DNA of 64,000 nucleotides, taken from contig NZ_CAJGZJ010000003.1 in the NCBI RefSeq assembly GCF_904846225.1, positions 186,001 through 250,000 of the forward strand. Direction: 5' to 3'. Origin of the DNA: Psychrobacter immobilis (GTDB lineage Bacteria > Pseudomonadota > Gammaproteobacteria > Pseudomonadales > Moraxellaceae). Position 1 is the stretch's first letter. Every line of letters starts with the position of its first letter. The notes beneath the pieces are model-generated. The model was given only the letters and a program-made list of their open reading frames with translations. It did not search any database and had not been told where the DNA came from. A program made the translations under genes and the position numbers. This document shows positions 27,383 through 36,782 of the stretch, piece by piece.

Positions 27383-28519
27383 TTAAAGCTTATATTCATG
27401 TACCGCATCAATGAATACTTTGGCATTATCAGGGTTAACCCACTGAGTGATACCATGACCCAAGTTTGCGATGTAACCTGTCTTTTCGCCACTAGCATAA
27501 GCACTATCAAGCATTGCATTGACTTCACTGCGTATCGTCTCAGGTGAGCCGTACAATGTTGCTGGATCCAAGTTACCTTGAATGGCTTTGCTACTTTGCA
27601 GTTTTTTATGCTGTTTGGTCAATTGGCGCTGGCTTTCAGTCAATACTTGACGTGCACGATCAATCGGCATTGTCCAGTCTAGACCTAAAACATCCGCTTC
27701 GCTATCAGCTTGAACATCGAGCCATAGTCCGCCGCCCTTAGTAAATAATACCACTGGTATTTGCGGATGACGTACTTTTAGCTCAGCGACAATACGTTTA
27801 TTATAAGCGTGAGAAAAATCGATAAACTGACGATGTCCCAGCGCCCCGCCCCAGCTATCAAATATTTGTAAAATTTGAGCACCAGCCACTACTTGCGCGT
27901 CTAAATAATCAATCACAGATGTCGCTAGTTTATCTAATAATTGATGTAAAAACTCAGGATTACTATATAAGAAACCTTTGGTATAGCGATAATCTTTTGA
28001 GCTGCCACCTTCAATCATATAAGTAGCCAACGTCCACGGGCTACCAGAAAAACCGAATAATGGCACTTGACCGTTTAAGGCTTTACGGATACTCGTCACC
28101 GCACGCATGACATAATCTAGAGAGTCATTAGCATCCAGCACTGGCAATCTATCAAGATCTGCCTGCTGGCGAATAGGATATTTAAATTTAGGACCTTCAC
28201 CAGTCTCAAAATATAAGCCCAGTCCCATTGCATCAGGAATGGTCAAAATATCACTAAACAAAATGGCAGCATCCAAATCATAACGGCGGAGTGGCTGCAA
28301 CGTCACTTCAGTCGCGCGATCTGTATCTCTACATAAGCTCATAAAGTCGCCCGCTTCTGCACGAGTCGCTTTATATTCTGGTAAATAACGACCCGCTTGA
28401 CGCATCATCCAGACTGGCGTGGTATCTATCGTCTCAAAGCGTAATGCCCGCAGCAATCTATCGTTTTTTAAAGGCGCAAATGCTTGCTGAATCGAGTTAT
28501 TCTTGTCTGAAGCACTCAT
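27383..28519 (-). CDS. hemE: Uroporphyrinogen decarboxylase
   Basis: The product is 378 residues. Start ATG 28519 is favoured by GGAG 8 nt upstream; an in-frame TTG two codons earlier also exists. Signatures are [15 protein letters not shown] near the N-terminus, [17 protein letters not shown], and [13 protein letters not shown] near the end. It removes four acetate carboxyls from uroporphyrinogen III in the heme pathway. The length exceeds the usual 350-360 by an N-terminal polar stretch. It is transcribed in the same direction as argC but with a 127-bp gap. Confidence 0.96.
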   Translation of the reverse strand: MSASDKNNSIQQAFAPLKNDRLLRALRFETIDTTPVWMMRQAGRYLPEYKATRAEAGDFMSLCRDTDRATEVTLQPLRRYDLDAAILFSDILTIPDAMGLGLYFETGEGPKFKYPIRQQADLDRLPVLDANDSLDYVMRAVTSIRKALNGQVPLFGFSGSPWTLATYMIEGGSSKDYRYTKGFLYSNPEFLHQLLDKLATSVIDYLDAQVVAGAQILQIFDSWGGALGHRQFIDFSHAYNKRIVAELKVRHPQIPVVLFTKGGGLWLDVQADSEADVLGLDWTMPIDRARQVLTESQRQLTKQHKKLQSSKAIQGNLDPATLYGSPETIRSEVNAMLDSAYASGEKTGYIANLGHGITQWVNPDNAKVFIDAVHEYKL

Positions 28520-28618
28520 GTACAAATCTCCAAAACAACACCGTATTCATTATTATTAATGAACACTGTGCCGGATAAAATAAGTTGAATAAAAGAATAA
28601 TAAACGCTTATAACTTAC

Positions 28619-28724
28619 TAGGGCGTGTCATCATTTAGATTGTGAGGCTTAAAATGAGATAATGGGATGAATTTTTTGTCGCCTCTGTCTGTGCAGGCAC
28701 AGCAAGCAAGAAAAATTTGTCCCA
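28619..28724. repeat. Composite repeat: TAGGGCGTGTC end joined to palindromic element copy P2
   Basis: From 28619 the sequence matches the right end of the 4.1-kb MITE-like element (TAGGGCGTGTC, TCATTT, then AAAATGAGATAA). It then changes into palindrome P2. The outer arms TGGGATGAATTTTT (28663-28676) and AAAAATTTGTCCCA (28711-28724) pair. The core GCCTCTGTCTG (28681-28691) and CAGCAAGCAAG (28700-28710) flank an inner stem CTGTGC-AG-GCACAG. A tail to about 28773 shares CGACTATAT with P1. It ends 50 bp before the proB stop codon. Confidence 0.7.
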
Positions 28725-28774
28725 GTCATAAAATATAGTGTCGTGTATCCATTTTATTCAGTATCGACTATATA

Positions 28775-29947
28775 TTATACGGTTAAAGCCAAGTTATCGC
28801 GGTGTACCATGACGACGCGCTCTTCACTACTACCAAAAATTTTGTCAAACTTTTCGGTACGCTCACGAGCCACTCGCCGCGCATCATGCGATGAGAAGTT
28901 CACTTGTCCAACTGCAATACGCTCGCCTGTATCTTGATGGATAATCTCTACGACATCACCTTCATCAAATCCACCATGTACTTCTACCACACCAACGGGT
29001 AGTAGACTTCTATTGTGTTCAGTTAATGCTTTTGCAGCCCCAGCATCGACAACCAAGCTGCCTGACATGCGTAAATGCGCCGCCAGCCATTGCTTACGAG
29101 CGATGATTTTATCTTCATCATTGGTTGTCAACAGCGTACCAACCGCCTCACCTGAAACCACGCGAGTGATGACATCATCGATAGCGCCGCTCACGATGAC
29201 GGTCGGACAGCCACCCATTGCAGCAAGGCGACCAGCACGAATTTTAGTCAACATACCACCGCGTCCAAGCTTGCCGCCATCTCCTGCGATATCAAACAAA
29301 TAATCAGCCATGGCACGCTCTTGGCGAATCATTTTGGCATTAGGATTGTCTCGCGGGTTATCAGTGAAGACGCCTTCTTGATCTGTTAAGATAATATACA
29401 AATCGGCATTGACCATCGCCGCTGCCATTGCCCCTAAAGTATCATTATCACCAAATTTAATTTCATCAATGGTAATGGTGTCGTTCTCATTGATAACGGG
29501 TAGTACGTGCCATTCTAATAGTTGTGTCAGCGCACCCGTCGTGTTGAGGTAACGGCTACGATTGGATAAATCATCATGAGTTAGTAGCAACTGCGAGCTT
29601 TGGATACCATGTTGGATCAGTGCTGACCACCACGTTTCGATCAAACCCATTTGTCCGATAGAAGCACAAGCCTGTAGTGCTGCTAGTTTTTTGGGACGTT
29701 CCTCAAGGTTCATTCGTACGACACCTTCAGCAACAGCACCTGACGATACTAGCAGTACTTCAACGCCTTGCTTATGCAGCTTGGCAATCTGTTTAGCCCA
29801 CTCGTATATGGCAGTTCGATCCAGCCCTCGACCGTTATTGGTTAACAACGATGAGCCAATCTTGACAATAACGCGCTGAATATCAAAGTTGCGATTTTGC
29901 TTAACAAATCTTGCTTCTTCGATCGTGTTTTCTATGCCATCTGCCAT
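28775..29947 (-). CDS. proB: Glutamate 5-kinase
   Basis: The product has 390 residues. The N-terminal amino-acid-kinase domain shows VIVKIGSSLLTNNGRG, LVSSGAVAEGV, NENDTITIDEIKFGDNDTLGA and GRGGMLTKIRAGRLA. The C-terminal PUA domain covers about residues 285-380. It phosphorylates glutamate in the first step of proline synthesis and is usually feedback-inhibited by proline. AGGAG precedes the ATG. The obgE-proB order on one strand with a 78-bp gap is a common gammaproteobacterial pairing. Confidence 0.96.
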   Translation of the reverse strand: MADGIENTIEEARFVKQNRNFDIQRVIVKIGSSLLTNNGRGLDRTAIYEWAKQIAKLHKQGVEVLLVSSGAVAEGVVRMNLEERPKKLAALQACASIGQMGLIETWWSALIQHGIQSSQLLLTHDDLSNRSRYLNTTGALTQLLEWHVLPVINENDTITIDEIKFGDNDTLGAMAAAMVNADLYIILTDQEGVFTDNPRDNPNAKMIRQERAMADYLFDIAGDGGKLGRGGMLTKIRAGRLAAMGGCPTVIVSGAIDDVITRVVSGEAVGTLLTTNDEDKIIARKQWLAAHLRMSGSLVVDAGAAKALTEHNRSLLPVGVVEVHGGFDEGDVVEIIHQDTGERIAVGQVNFSSHDARRVARERTEKFDKIFGSSEERVVMVHRDNLALTV

Positions 29948-30025
29948 ATAAACTCCTGCTTCTCTTGTGAATTGATTAGGGGATTGATTTAAAAAATTCA
30001 GGTATATCAGTTCAAGCTTGTTAGC

Positions 30026-31252
<1,227 letters not shown>

Positions 31253-31374
31253 TTACAATCCAGTTTATAAACTGGTTACAGCCAACGACTGTATTTTAGG
31301 TTTTAACTATATTATTTGGATAAAATTCTTGCAGCACATTTTGTGTTCGTACTCAGCGTCTATTATGACAACAA

Positions 31375-31403
31375 CACCCGATAACCAATCGGACTATCGG
31401 GTG
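31375..31403 (-). terminator. Possible terminator downstream of the GAPDH gene
   Basis: The perfect arms CACCCGATA (31375-31383) and TATCGGGTG (31395-31403) have an 11-nt loop. On the minus strand the stem is followed by TTGTTGTC, a weak U tract, so function is less sure. It is 96 bp from the GAPDH stop. Confidence 0.45.
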
Positions 31404-31498
31404 CTTAAGTAGGGCATTTAAGATTATACCGACTTATCAAATATACAATGGACTGCGGTATAACTGTTCTCACCGTATCACTGATAGGTACAGACGTT

Positions 31499-32935
31499 TT
31501 ATGCTGGAATCTGAGTGTAGCTGATGCCTGCCATTTGCGTCGCTAAACGTAATACTTGAGTACTATAGCCTACTTCGTTGTCATACCAAATATAAACAAT
31601 AGCGTGATTATCAGTCAAAATAGTGGCTTGGGCATCAACAATACCTACGTGAGTATCACCAATGAAGTCAGTCGATACAGCTTCCGTAGAATCCGTATAC
31701 GCAATCTGTGTCTGCCAAGCGTTGCTATTAGAAATCTTGTACATAAACTCGTTTAACGCATCCACACTTGCTGGCGCAGTTTTAAGATTTAGGTTCAAAA
31801 TCGCTAGGCTAACATTTGGGGTCGGCACACGAATAGAGTTGCCAGTCAGTTTTCCACTCAGCTCTGGTAAGGCTTTACCAACTGCTTTTGCGGCACCAGT
31901 ACTGGTGATAACCATATTGAGTACCGCACTACGACCGCGGCGATCTGCTTTATGATAGTTATCAATTAAGTTTTGATCATTCGTAAATGAATGAATGGTT
32001 TCGACATGACCGTTTTCGATACCGTACTCATCATTCAGTACTTTTAACGTAGGGGTAATAGCGTTAGTGGTACAGCTTGCCGCACTTACAATAGTATCAT
32101 CACCAATAGTGTCGTTATTTACATTATAAACAACGTTTTTAATCTCACCACCAGCAGGCGCAGTCAATAGTACTTTTTTCACGCCTGTAGATTGTAAATG
32201 CTTGCCAAGACCTGCCTCATCTTTCCAAATACCGGTGTTATCGATCACTAACGCATTGTCGATTCCATAAGTAGTGTAATCGATATCACTTGGATCATTG
32301 GCATAGATAATTTGTACAAAGCGACCGTTGATGATCAAACCATTATTTTCATCATCGACCACTACACCACCAGCGAAGCTACCATGAATTGAGTCACGCT
32401 CTAATAATGAGGCACGTTTCGCTAAATCACCAGCAGCAGCAGGACGTACAACGATGGCTTTTAACTGTAAACCTTTCGCGCTTGACGCTTGTGACAATAG
32501 TAGGCGCGTTAAAATACGCCCAATACGACCAAAACCGTATAGCACAACATCAGCGGCAGAATTTATATTACTGTCAGCAGTATTAATAGCCTGAAGTGCT
32601 GCTTGTAAGTCACTATCATTGGCGATTAATTGTCCAACATCGACCTGTGCAGAGTGAAGGTTGCTGTTAGCTGCCAATGTTTTGACCATCGCCAACGTAT
32701 CAGAAATATCGATAGATTTAGCATCTTGGTTACGCAGAGCTACTTTTTGATGCAATCCCAGTATTTGACCAACTGAGGTAGTATTTAGCGTGTCACCGAA
32801 CAAGGTCACTTGCACGTCTTGCTCATTATAGAGCTTATTCAATAGCCCCATCAGCTCAATGGCTTGTTGCTCTTGATTGTTATAGTTGCTTAAGTGGTCT
32901 TGATGTAATTGGCGTAAGGTATCAGCGTTGCTCAC
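31499..32935 (-). CDS. gap: Long-type glyceraldehyde-3-phosphate dehydrogenase
   Basis: The product is about 478 residues instead of the usual 330. The standard GAPDH begins near residue 130 with VVLYGFGRIGRILTRLLL. The catalytic Cys is C288 in SAASCTTNAITP, and the His-containing HSFTNDQNLIDNYHKADRRGR follows. The extra N-terminal block of about 130 residues is helical and typical of the long GAPDHs of Pseudomonas and Acinetobacter relatives, which are thought to serve gluconeogenesis. The start is placed at GTG 32935: AAGGA lies 8 nt upstream, whereas the ATG three codons earlier overlaps that AAGGA. Confidence 0.92.
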   Translation of the reverse strand: MSNADTLRQLHQDHLSNYNNQEQQAIELMGLLNKLYNEQDVQVTLFGDTLNTTSVGQILGLHQKVALRNQDAKSIDISDTLAMVKTLAANSNLHSAQVDVGQLIANDSDLQAALQAINTADSNINSAADVVLYGFGRIGRILTRLLLSQASSAKGLQLKAIVVRPAAAGDLAKRASLLERDSIHGSFAGGVVVDDENNGLIINGRFVQIIYANDPSDIDYTTYGIDNALVIDNTGIWKDEAGLGKHLQSTGVKKVLLTAPAGGEIKNVVYNVNNDTIGDDTIVSAASCTTNAITPTLKVLNDEYGIENGHVETIHSFTNDQNLIDNYHKADRRGRSAVLNMVITSTGAAKAVGKALPELSGKLTGNSIRVPTPNVSLAILNLNLKTAPASVDALNEFMYKISNSNAWQTQIAYTDSTEAVSTDFIGDTHVGIVDAQATILTDNHAIVYIWYDNEVGYSTQVLRLATQMAGISYTQIPA

Positions 32936-33176
32936 GAGAAACATCCTTATGGTCAGTAATGTATGATCAGTAAAGTATAGAAAAATATAGATTAGATGGT
33001 TGATATATATTTATAAGCCATTACTCTAATATTGGGCAACCAAACACGATTGGTGTAAGTTATTGACCTCAGAGTATTTAGATGGCATAGATTTTAGCCT
33101 AAAACGCCTTATTTTGCCAGCGATAACCGATATGCTAGAACTTATAAGGCATTTTATTGACATATACTGGTTATCA

Positions 33177-33205
33177 TAAAAATAAAGACAGCCAATTATG
33201 CTGTC
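33177..33205 (-). terminator. Terminator downstream of the lipocalin gene
   Basis: The arms GACAGC (33187-33192) and GCTGTC (33200-33205) have a 7-nt loop. On the minus strand the stem is followed by TTTATTTTT. It lies 67 bp after the lipocalin stop. The remainder of the 32936-33271 gap shows nothing else identifiable. Confidence 0.65.
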
Positions 33206-33271
33206 TCAAGTCTAAAATATTAAATATAACCTCATAAAACCAATCTATGGTTTAATTCAGCATCTAAGTAA

Positions 33272-34486
33272 TTATGGCTCTAAGCTAACCGTTTGATTGG
33301 TTTGCGGCGTTAATTTAAACTCTTTCAAATCATAACCTTGCTGCTGCGCAATCTGACGATACTTAGCGTAAGTTTCCTGACTGACATTTGGCGAACGAGC
33401 CAGCAACCACAAATAATCCTTATCAGGTGTCCCTACCAAAGCTGTTTTATAGTCATTATCACGTGCTAGTACCCAATAATCAGCACGACCTACTGGCAAC
33501 CAACGAATCCAAGATGGCAAAAACGTGACTTTTAATTTACTGCCAGTGCCATCCGCAGGCTTGGCTAAACCTTCAGCAACGATACTAGAGCCTTTTTCAT
33601 CTACACATTTATTGGTGACAATGATACCTGAACCATCGGTCTTTTCGGTGTAATTGGCGGTAACATCGCCAGCGCAATTGCGTTGGAAATACATGGGCAA
33701 GCGCCCTATCTCATACCACGTTCCTGCATACTTTTTAAGATCGACACTATCGACAGTAGTCGGAGAAGTGGCAGATTTATGTATGATAGCACTTGGCTTG
33801 ATGGATATTGTTTCGGTCATCGTTTTGTCAATCGTTGCAGGAGCAGCCATATCCGCTTTGGCGGCTGTGTTAATTTCTGGCGTCGCAGCATAAGCTGAAA
33901 ATGCCGCCAACGGTATAATAATTGCCAAAGCAATAGCGGTGTGCTTGATAAGTCCATTCATAAATATACGCTCCGGTATTTCTGTATATGAAGGGGTAAT
34001 AGTAGATGGATCGCTATTTAGCTCAGACTGATTATTCAAAGTATTCAAATTTGAACCCTCTAACTCATTCTCTAAAAAATCTGCCAACAGTGGCTCTTTC
34101 TCATTCAGCTTTTGTGGCTTCTTATAACCATTAGAGATGTCAAAACTCTCACTGCTTACATTGCCTGAATTTATATTGCCCAAATCATCATTTTCTGTAT
34201 TAGCGATATCAACCATGTTGGAATCTCTTACCTGCTTGAGGTTTTTAGTGGCGCTTTTATATCCAAAATAGCTGTTATTCGAAGAGATATTTTTTGCTAA
34301 ATCGTTAGAATTTTTATCGCTCTGATTATAGCTTGAATCGTTGCTGGCACAGCTTGTCTCTGGACCATTATTGCCATCCAGATAATAGCTATTCTGCTGG
34401 CTAGTCTGCTGAGACTGAGAACCAGATTCCTGTGAATCAGACCATGCTGATTTAGGTAATTTATTGGTTTTCATAAGAAGTACCAT
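33272..34486 (-). CDS. Lipocalin (Blc-like) with a long disordered N-terminal extension or a second start
   Basis: The frame encodes 404 residues. The C-terminal part (about 226-400) is a bacterial lipocalin: VDLKKYAGTWYEIGRLPMYFQRNCAGD near the start, then DYWVLARDNDYKTALVGTPDKDYLWLLARSP. Lipocalins of this group bind lipids in the envelope. A standard signal peptide, MNGLIKHTAIALAIIIPLAA ending AYA, begins at the internal ATG 33961, with GGAG 9 nt before it. That is a good independent start giving 229 residues. The 175 residues before it are Asn/Ser-rich and have no domain I recognise. No ribosome-binding site is visible before 34486. There is no lipobox cysteine. Confidence 0.75.
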   Translation of the reverse strand: MVLLMKTNKLPKSAWSDSQESGSQSQQTSQQNSYYLDGNNGPETSCASNDSSYNQSDKNSNDLAKNISSNNSYFGYKSATKNLKQVRDSNMVDIANTENDDLGNINSGNVSSESFDISNGYKKPQKLNEKEPLLADFLENELEGSNLNTLNNQSELNSDPSTITPSYTEIPERIFMNGLIKHTAIALAIIIPLAAFSAYAATPEINTAAKADMAAPATIDKTMTETISIKPSAIIHKSATSPTTVDSVDLKKYAGTWYEIGRLPMYFQRNCAGDVTANYTEKTDGSGIIVTNKCVDEKGSSIVAEGLAKPADGTGSKLKVTFLPSWIRWLPVGRADYWVLARDNDYKTALVGTPDKDYLWLLARSPNVSQETYAKYRQIAQQQGYDLKEFKLTPQTNQTVSLEP

Positions 34487-34740
34487 TATTAATAGTGACG
34501 GTTAAAACTTATATACCCTCAATCTGATCTAATTTTTTTACATCGATAACTTCAAGAAATGTCTACGATACAAGATCTGGCGCTACCAAAATTAAATTAT
34601 ATTTGAACGGTAGTGAAATATTTTTATAAGCAATTCACTCATAAACAATAGGGTAAAAGCTCTCTAATTGAGTAATATATATTAAAAGCAAATCGAATAT
34701 TAAAACAGTGTCGCAATGTAGGGAAACGCAACGGTTTGTA

Positions 34741-34817
34741 AGTAACTATGTGCATATGTGGTTCAATAAACACATAGTTACTCACTGGATAAATACATAG
34801 TTACTCACTGAATAAAT
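34741..34817. repeat. Inverted plus tandem repeat cluster (ACATAGTTACT units)
   Basis: AGTAACTATGTG (34741-34752) is the perfect 12-bp reverse complement of CACATAGTTACT (34771-34782). A 23-bp unit starting ACATAGTTACTCACTG occurs twice head to tail, 34772-34794 and 34795-34817, with one mismatch. It lies in the 450-bp gap upstream of the lipocalin frame. Nothing else in 34487-34936 was recognised. Confidence 0.55.
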
Positions 34818-34936
34818 ACATTGAAAATCAGGTGTTTGTCCTGATAAATGATGCGGTTTGATAACACTAAAGCATGTTGTCTACCTATTTGAATCAAAGG
34901 CTATTGGCTTGGTTTTTATCGATAGAAAAACGGGTA

Positions 34937-36040
34937 CTAGTGAAACTGGCGAATACCCGCAAGACTGACGCCACCATGCTCTAAAACTTCGTCAATCATA
35001 GCTGGCGATAATCCACCTAAACCTATGACAGGCATGTCAGCCAGCTGTGCCAATTCAGACCATGCCTCCCAGCCAAGTGGTGCAGTATCAGAGTGCGTTT
35101 GGGTCGCTAATACAGGCGATAAGAAAGCACCAATCAAAGGTGGTAATTGCTGCTGTATGCGAGCGCTGGCGAGTTTATTGGCAGCAGCAATACTGGCGGC
35201 ATCATGACAACTGACGATCAATGGATGAGTGGTCGTTAATCCTTGGTCAGGTGCAGAAGCATCTTGAACATTATTAAACCAGTACATCAATGAGGCATGC
35301 GTCAAGTGATGCGCAACGACTTTATCATGAGCGCTTATTTCTTTGGCTACTATCGATTGTTCAGAGGCTAAGGACTGGCTATCAGCCTCATAAGGCACAA
35401 TGGCATGAATATCTGGACGCACTCGCATCAATTGGGTGGCTATATTGTTAGATTCCGCTTCTTTTACTCGAATATATACCCAAGCTTCTGCTGCTAATTT
35501 TTCTTGATGATATTGTAGCCATGCTGCCACTGGGTCAGAATGAAAGTGAAAATGTGACATCGGATAGGTAATTGCAATCTTCGTGGGCAATCTTAGCCAC
35601 TCAAGAATTGTTTTATTGGCCGCTGGCAAATGATATTTGCCTATTAATAAATCAGATTTATCAACCCATGTCAGCGCCTGACCTTCTAACCCATATTCAC
35701 AGTGCTTGTGCTGCTCGTACTGCGCTGCTGTCAGCTCAATCTTGTAAATCTGTAAGCTAACCTGTTTATCGCCATAATCATGATGCAGACGGCCAAGTTT
35801 GACGATGATGTTGTCATGAATGGCAACCCCTGTTTCTTCAGCGACTTCTCGAATAATGGCCTGCTCTGCGCTTTCATCAGCATCTATCTTGCCGCCGACG
35901 AATTCATAGCGATTACCCTGATGTTGGGCAGCGCTTCTAAATCCAAGCAAATACTGTTCTTTATGATGAATAACTGCCACGGCAACGTTTACGATGGCAG
36001 TTTTTTCATTTTCGGTTGGATGATTTGACGTGCTCGGCAT
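34937..36040 (-). CDS. Nudix hydrolase fused to a thiamine-phosphate-synthase-like domain
   Basis: The product has 367 residues. Residues about 15-150 form a MutT-type Nudix domain with a complete Nudix box, G50 to V72 (GKIDADE, then REVAEETGV). MutT proteins hydrolyse oxidised dGTP. Residues about 165-365 are an alpha/beta region ending PVIGLGGLSPAMIDEVLEHGGVSLAGIR, which matches the C-terminus of TMP-synthase-like (ThiE-like) domains. This two-domain layout is known in Pseudomonas and relatives. The ThiE-like part lacks obvious catalytic motifs and may be regulatory. AGGAC precedes the ATG. Confidence 0.82.
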   Translation of the reverse strand: MPSTSNHPTENEKTAIVNVAVAVIHHKEQYLLGFRSAAQHQGNRYEFVGGKIDADESAEQAIIREVAEETGVAIHDNIIVKLGRLHHDYGDKQVSLQIYKIELTAAQYEQHKHCEYGLEGQALTWVDKSDLLIGKYHLPAANKTILEWLRLPTKIAITYPMSHFHFHSDPVAAWLQYHQEKLAAEAWVYIRVKEAESNNIATQLMRVRPDIHAIVPYEADSQSLASEQSIVAKEISAHDKVVAHHLTHASLMYWFNNVQDASAPDQGLTTTHPLIVSCHDAASIAAANKLASARIQQQLPPLIGAFLSPVLATQTHSDTAPLGWEAWSELAQLADMPVIGLGGLSPAMIDEVLEHGGVSLAGIRQFH

Positions 36041-36243
36041 AAAAATGTCCTTTATGGCTGGTTTTATTATTTTTCTGCCTTATCACTTTATATACTAATA
36101 AGACCTATTAAATTTTTCTTAATGCATTGATTAATATAAATATTTATACAAATTAAAGTTTTTTATTGGTCGTTAATTCAGTTGTTAATAAAGATGGAGT
36201 TAGATAAGTTTACATAATGACTGCATTTTATTTTATTAATCAC

Positions 36244-36281
36244 TTGCAAAAACATCCAATGTAAATGATAATTATTATCGT
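36244..36281 (+). promoter_or_regulatory. hemP promoter overlapped by a Fur box
   Basis: The -35 TTGCAA (36244-36249), a 17-bp spacer and the -10 GATAAT (36267-36272) form a good sigma-70 promoter. AAATGATAATTATTATCGT (36263-36281) covers the -10. Its core TGATAATTATTATCG matches the 15-bp Fur palindrome TGATAATCATTATCA at 13 positions. Iron-loaded Fur bound here should block transcription of hemP. Confidence 0.7.
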
Positions 36282-36341
36282 TAAAAGGCAGTTATGCTAC
36301 TACTACATTATCCAGCCACTTTTTATCAAAAGGAATTTACT

Positions 36342-36506
36342 ATGAGCATGGTCATCTCTCGTTATTTGAATTGCCGTGAAAACCGTTTACCTACTTTACA
36401 GTCACAGCATCTGTTTGCCCTCACTAAAGAAGTGCGTATCGAACATGAAGGTGAAGAGTACCGTCTACGCCTAACACGTAATAATCGCTTAATTCTGACC
36501 AAATAA
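36342..36506 (+). CDS. hemP: Hemin uptake protein HemP
   Basis: The product has 54 residues, the usual size of this family. The conserved C-terminal half reads LFALTKEVRIEHEGEEYRLR followed by LTRNNRLILTK, the HemP signature. The start at ATG 36342 is set by AAAGGAA (36328-36334); the longer in-frame start at 36294 is unlikely. HemP proteins are small regulators or accessories of heme uptake, induced by iron starvation. No heme receptor gene is adjacent, so here it is a solitary Fur-controlled unit closed by its own terminator. Confidence 0.9.
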   Translation: MSMVISRYLNCRENRLPTLQSQHLFALTKEVRIEHEGEEYRLRLTRNNRLILTK

Positions 36507-36532
36507 ATAAAATATAACGTCAGTATACTCAT

Positions 36533-36563
36533 AAAAAAACGCCTTCATTAAAAGGCGTTTTTT
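36533..36563 (+). terminator. hemP terminator
   Basis: The arms AAAAAACGCCTT and AAGGCGTTTTTT pair perfectly around a short loop (36533-36563), 27 bp after the hemP stop. The T run is good on both strands. Confidence 0.85.
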
Positions 36564-36601
36564 ATTGGAAAAAAATTGTGGAAATTTACTCTATTTAAGA
36601 T

Positions 36602-36718
36602 TAGGGCGTGTTGAGTATAGTCAAAACACCCTAAAAACGATACGGTACTGCGGCTATCAATCTTTTGCAGCCTCTGTCTGCGCAAACGCAGCAAGCAAAA
36701 AAAGTTGATAGCCGCAGT
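36602..36718. repeat. Composite repeat: small TAGGG hairpin plus palindromic element copy P3
   Basis: TAGGGCGTGTT (36602-36612) faces AACACCCTA (36625-36633) as a short inverted pair of element ends. Then comes palindrome P3, with outer arms ACTGCGGCTATCAA (36647-36660) and TTGATAGCCGCAGT (36705-36718), 14 bp and perfect. The core is GCCTCTGTCTG (36670-36680) and CAGCAAGCAA (36689-36698), with the inner stem CTGCG/CGCAG. A GACTATAT tail follows near 36757. It lies between hemP and the 3' end of tamB, 65 bp from the tamB stop. Confidence 0.72.
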
Positions 36719-36782
36719 GCGTAATGTATCGATATTACTTTTTACTGACTATATCTAACTATTTTTTGACTCAATACACCTA

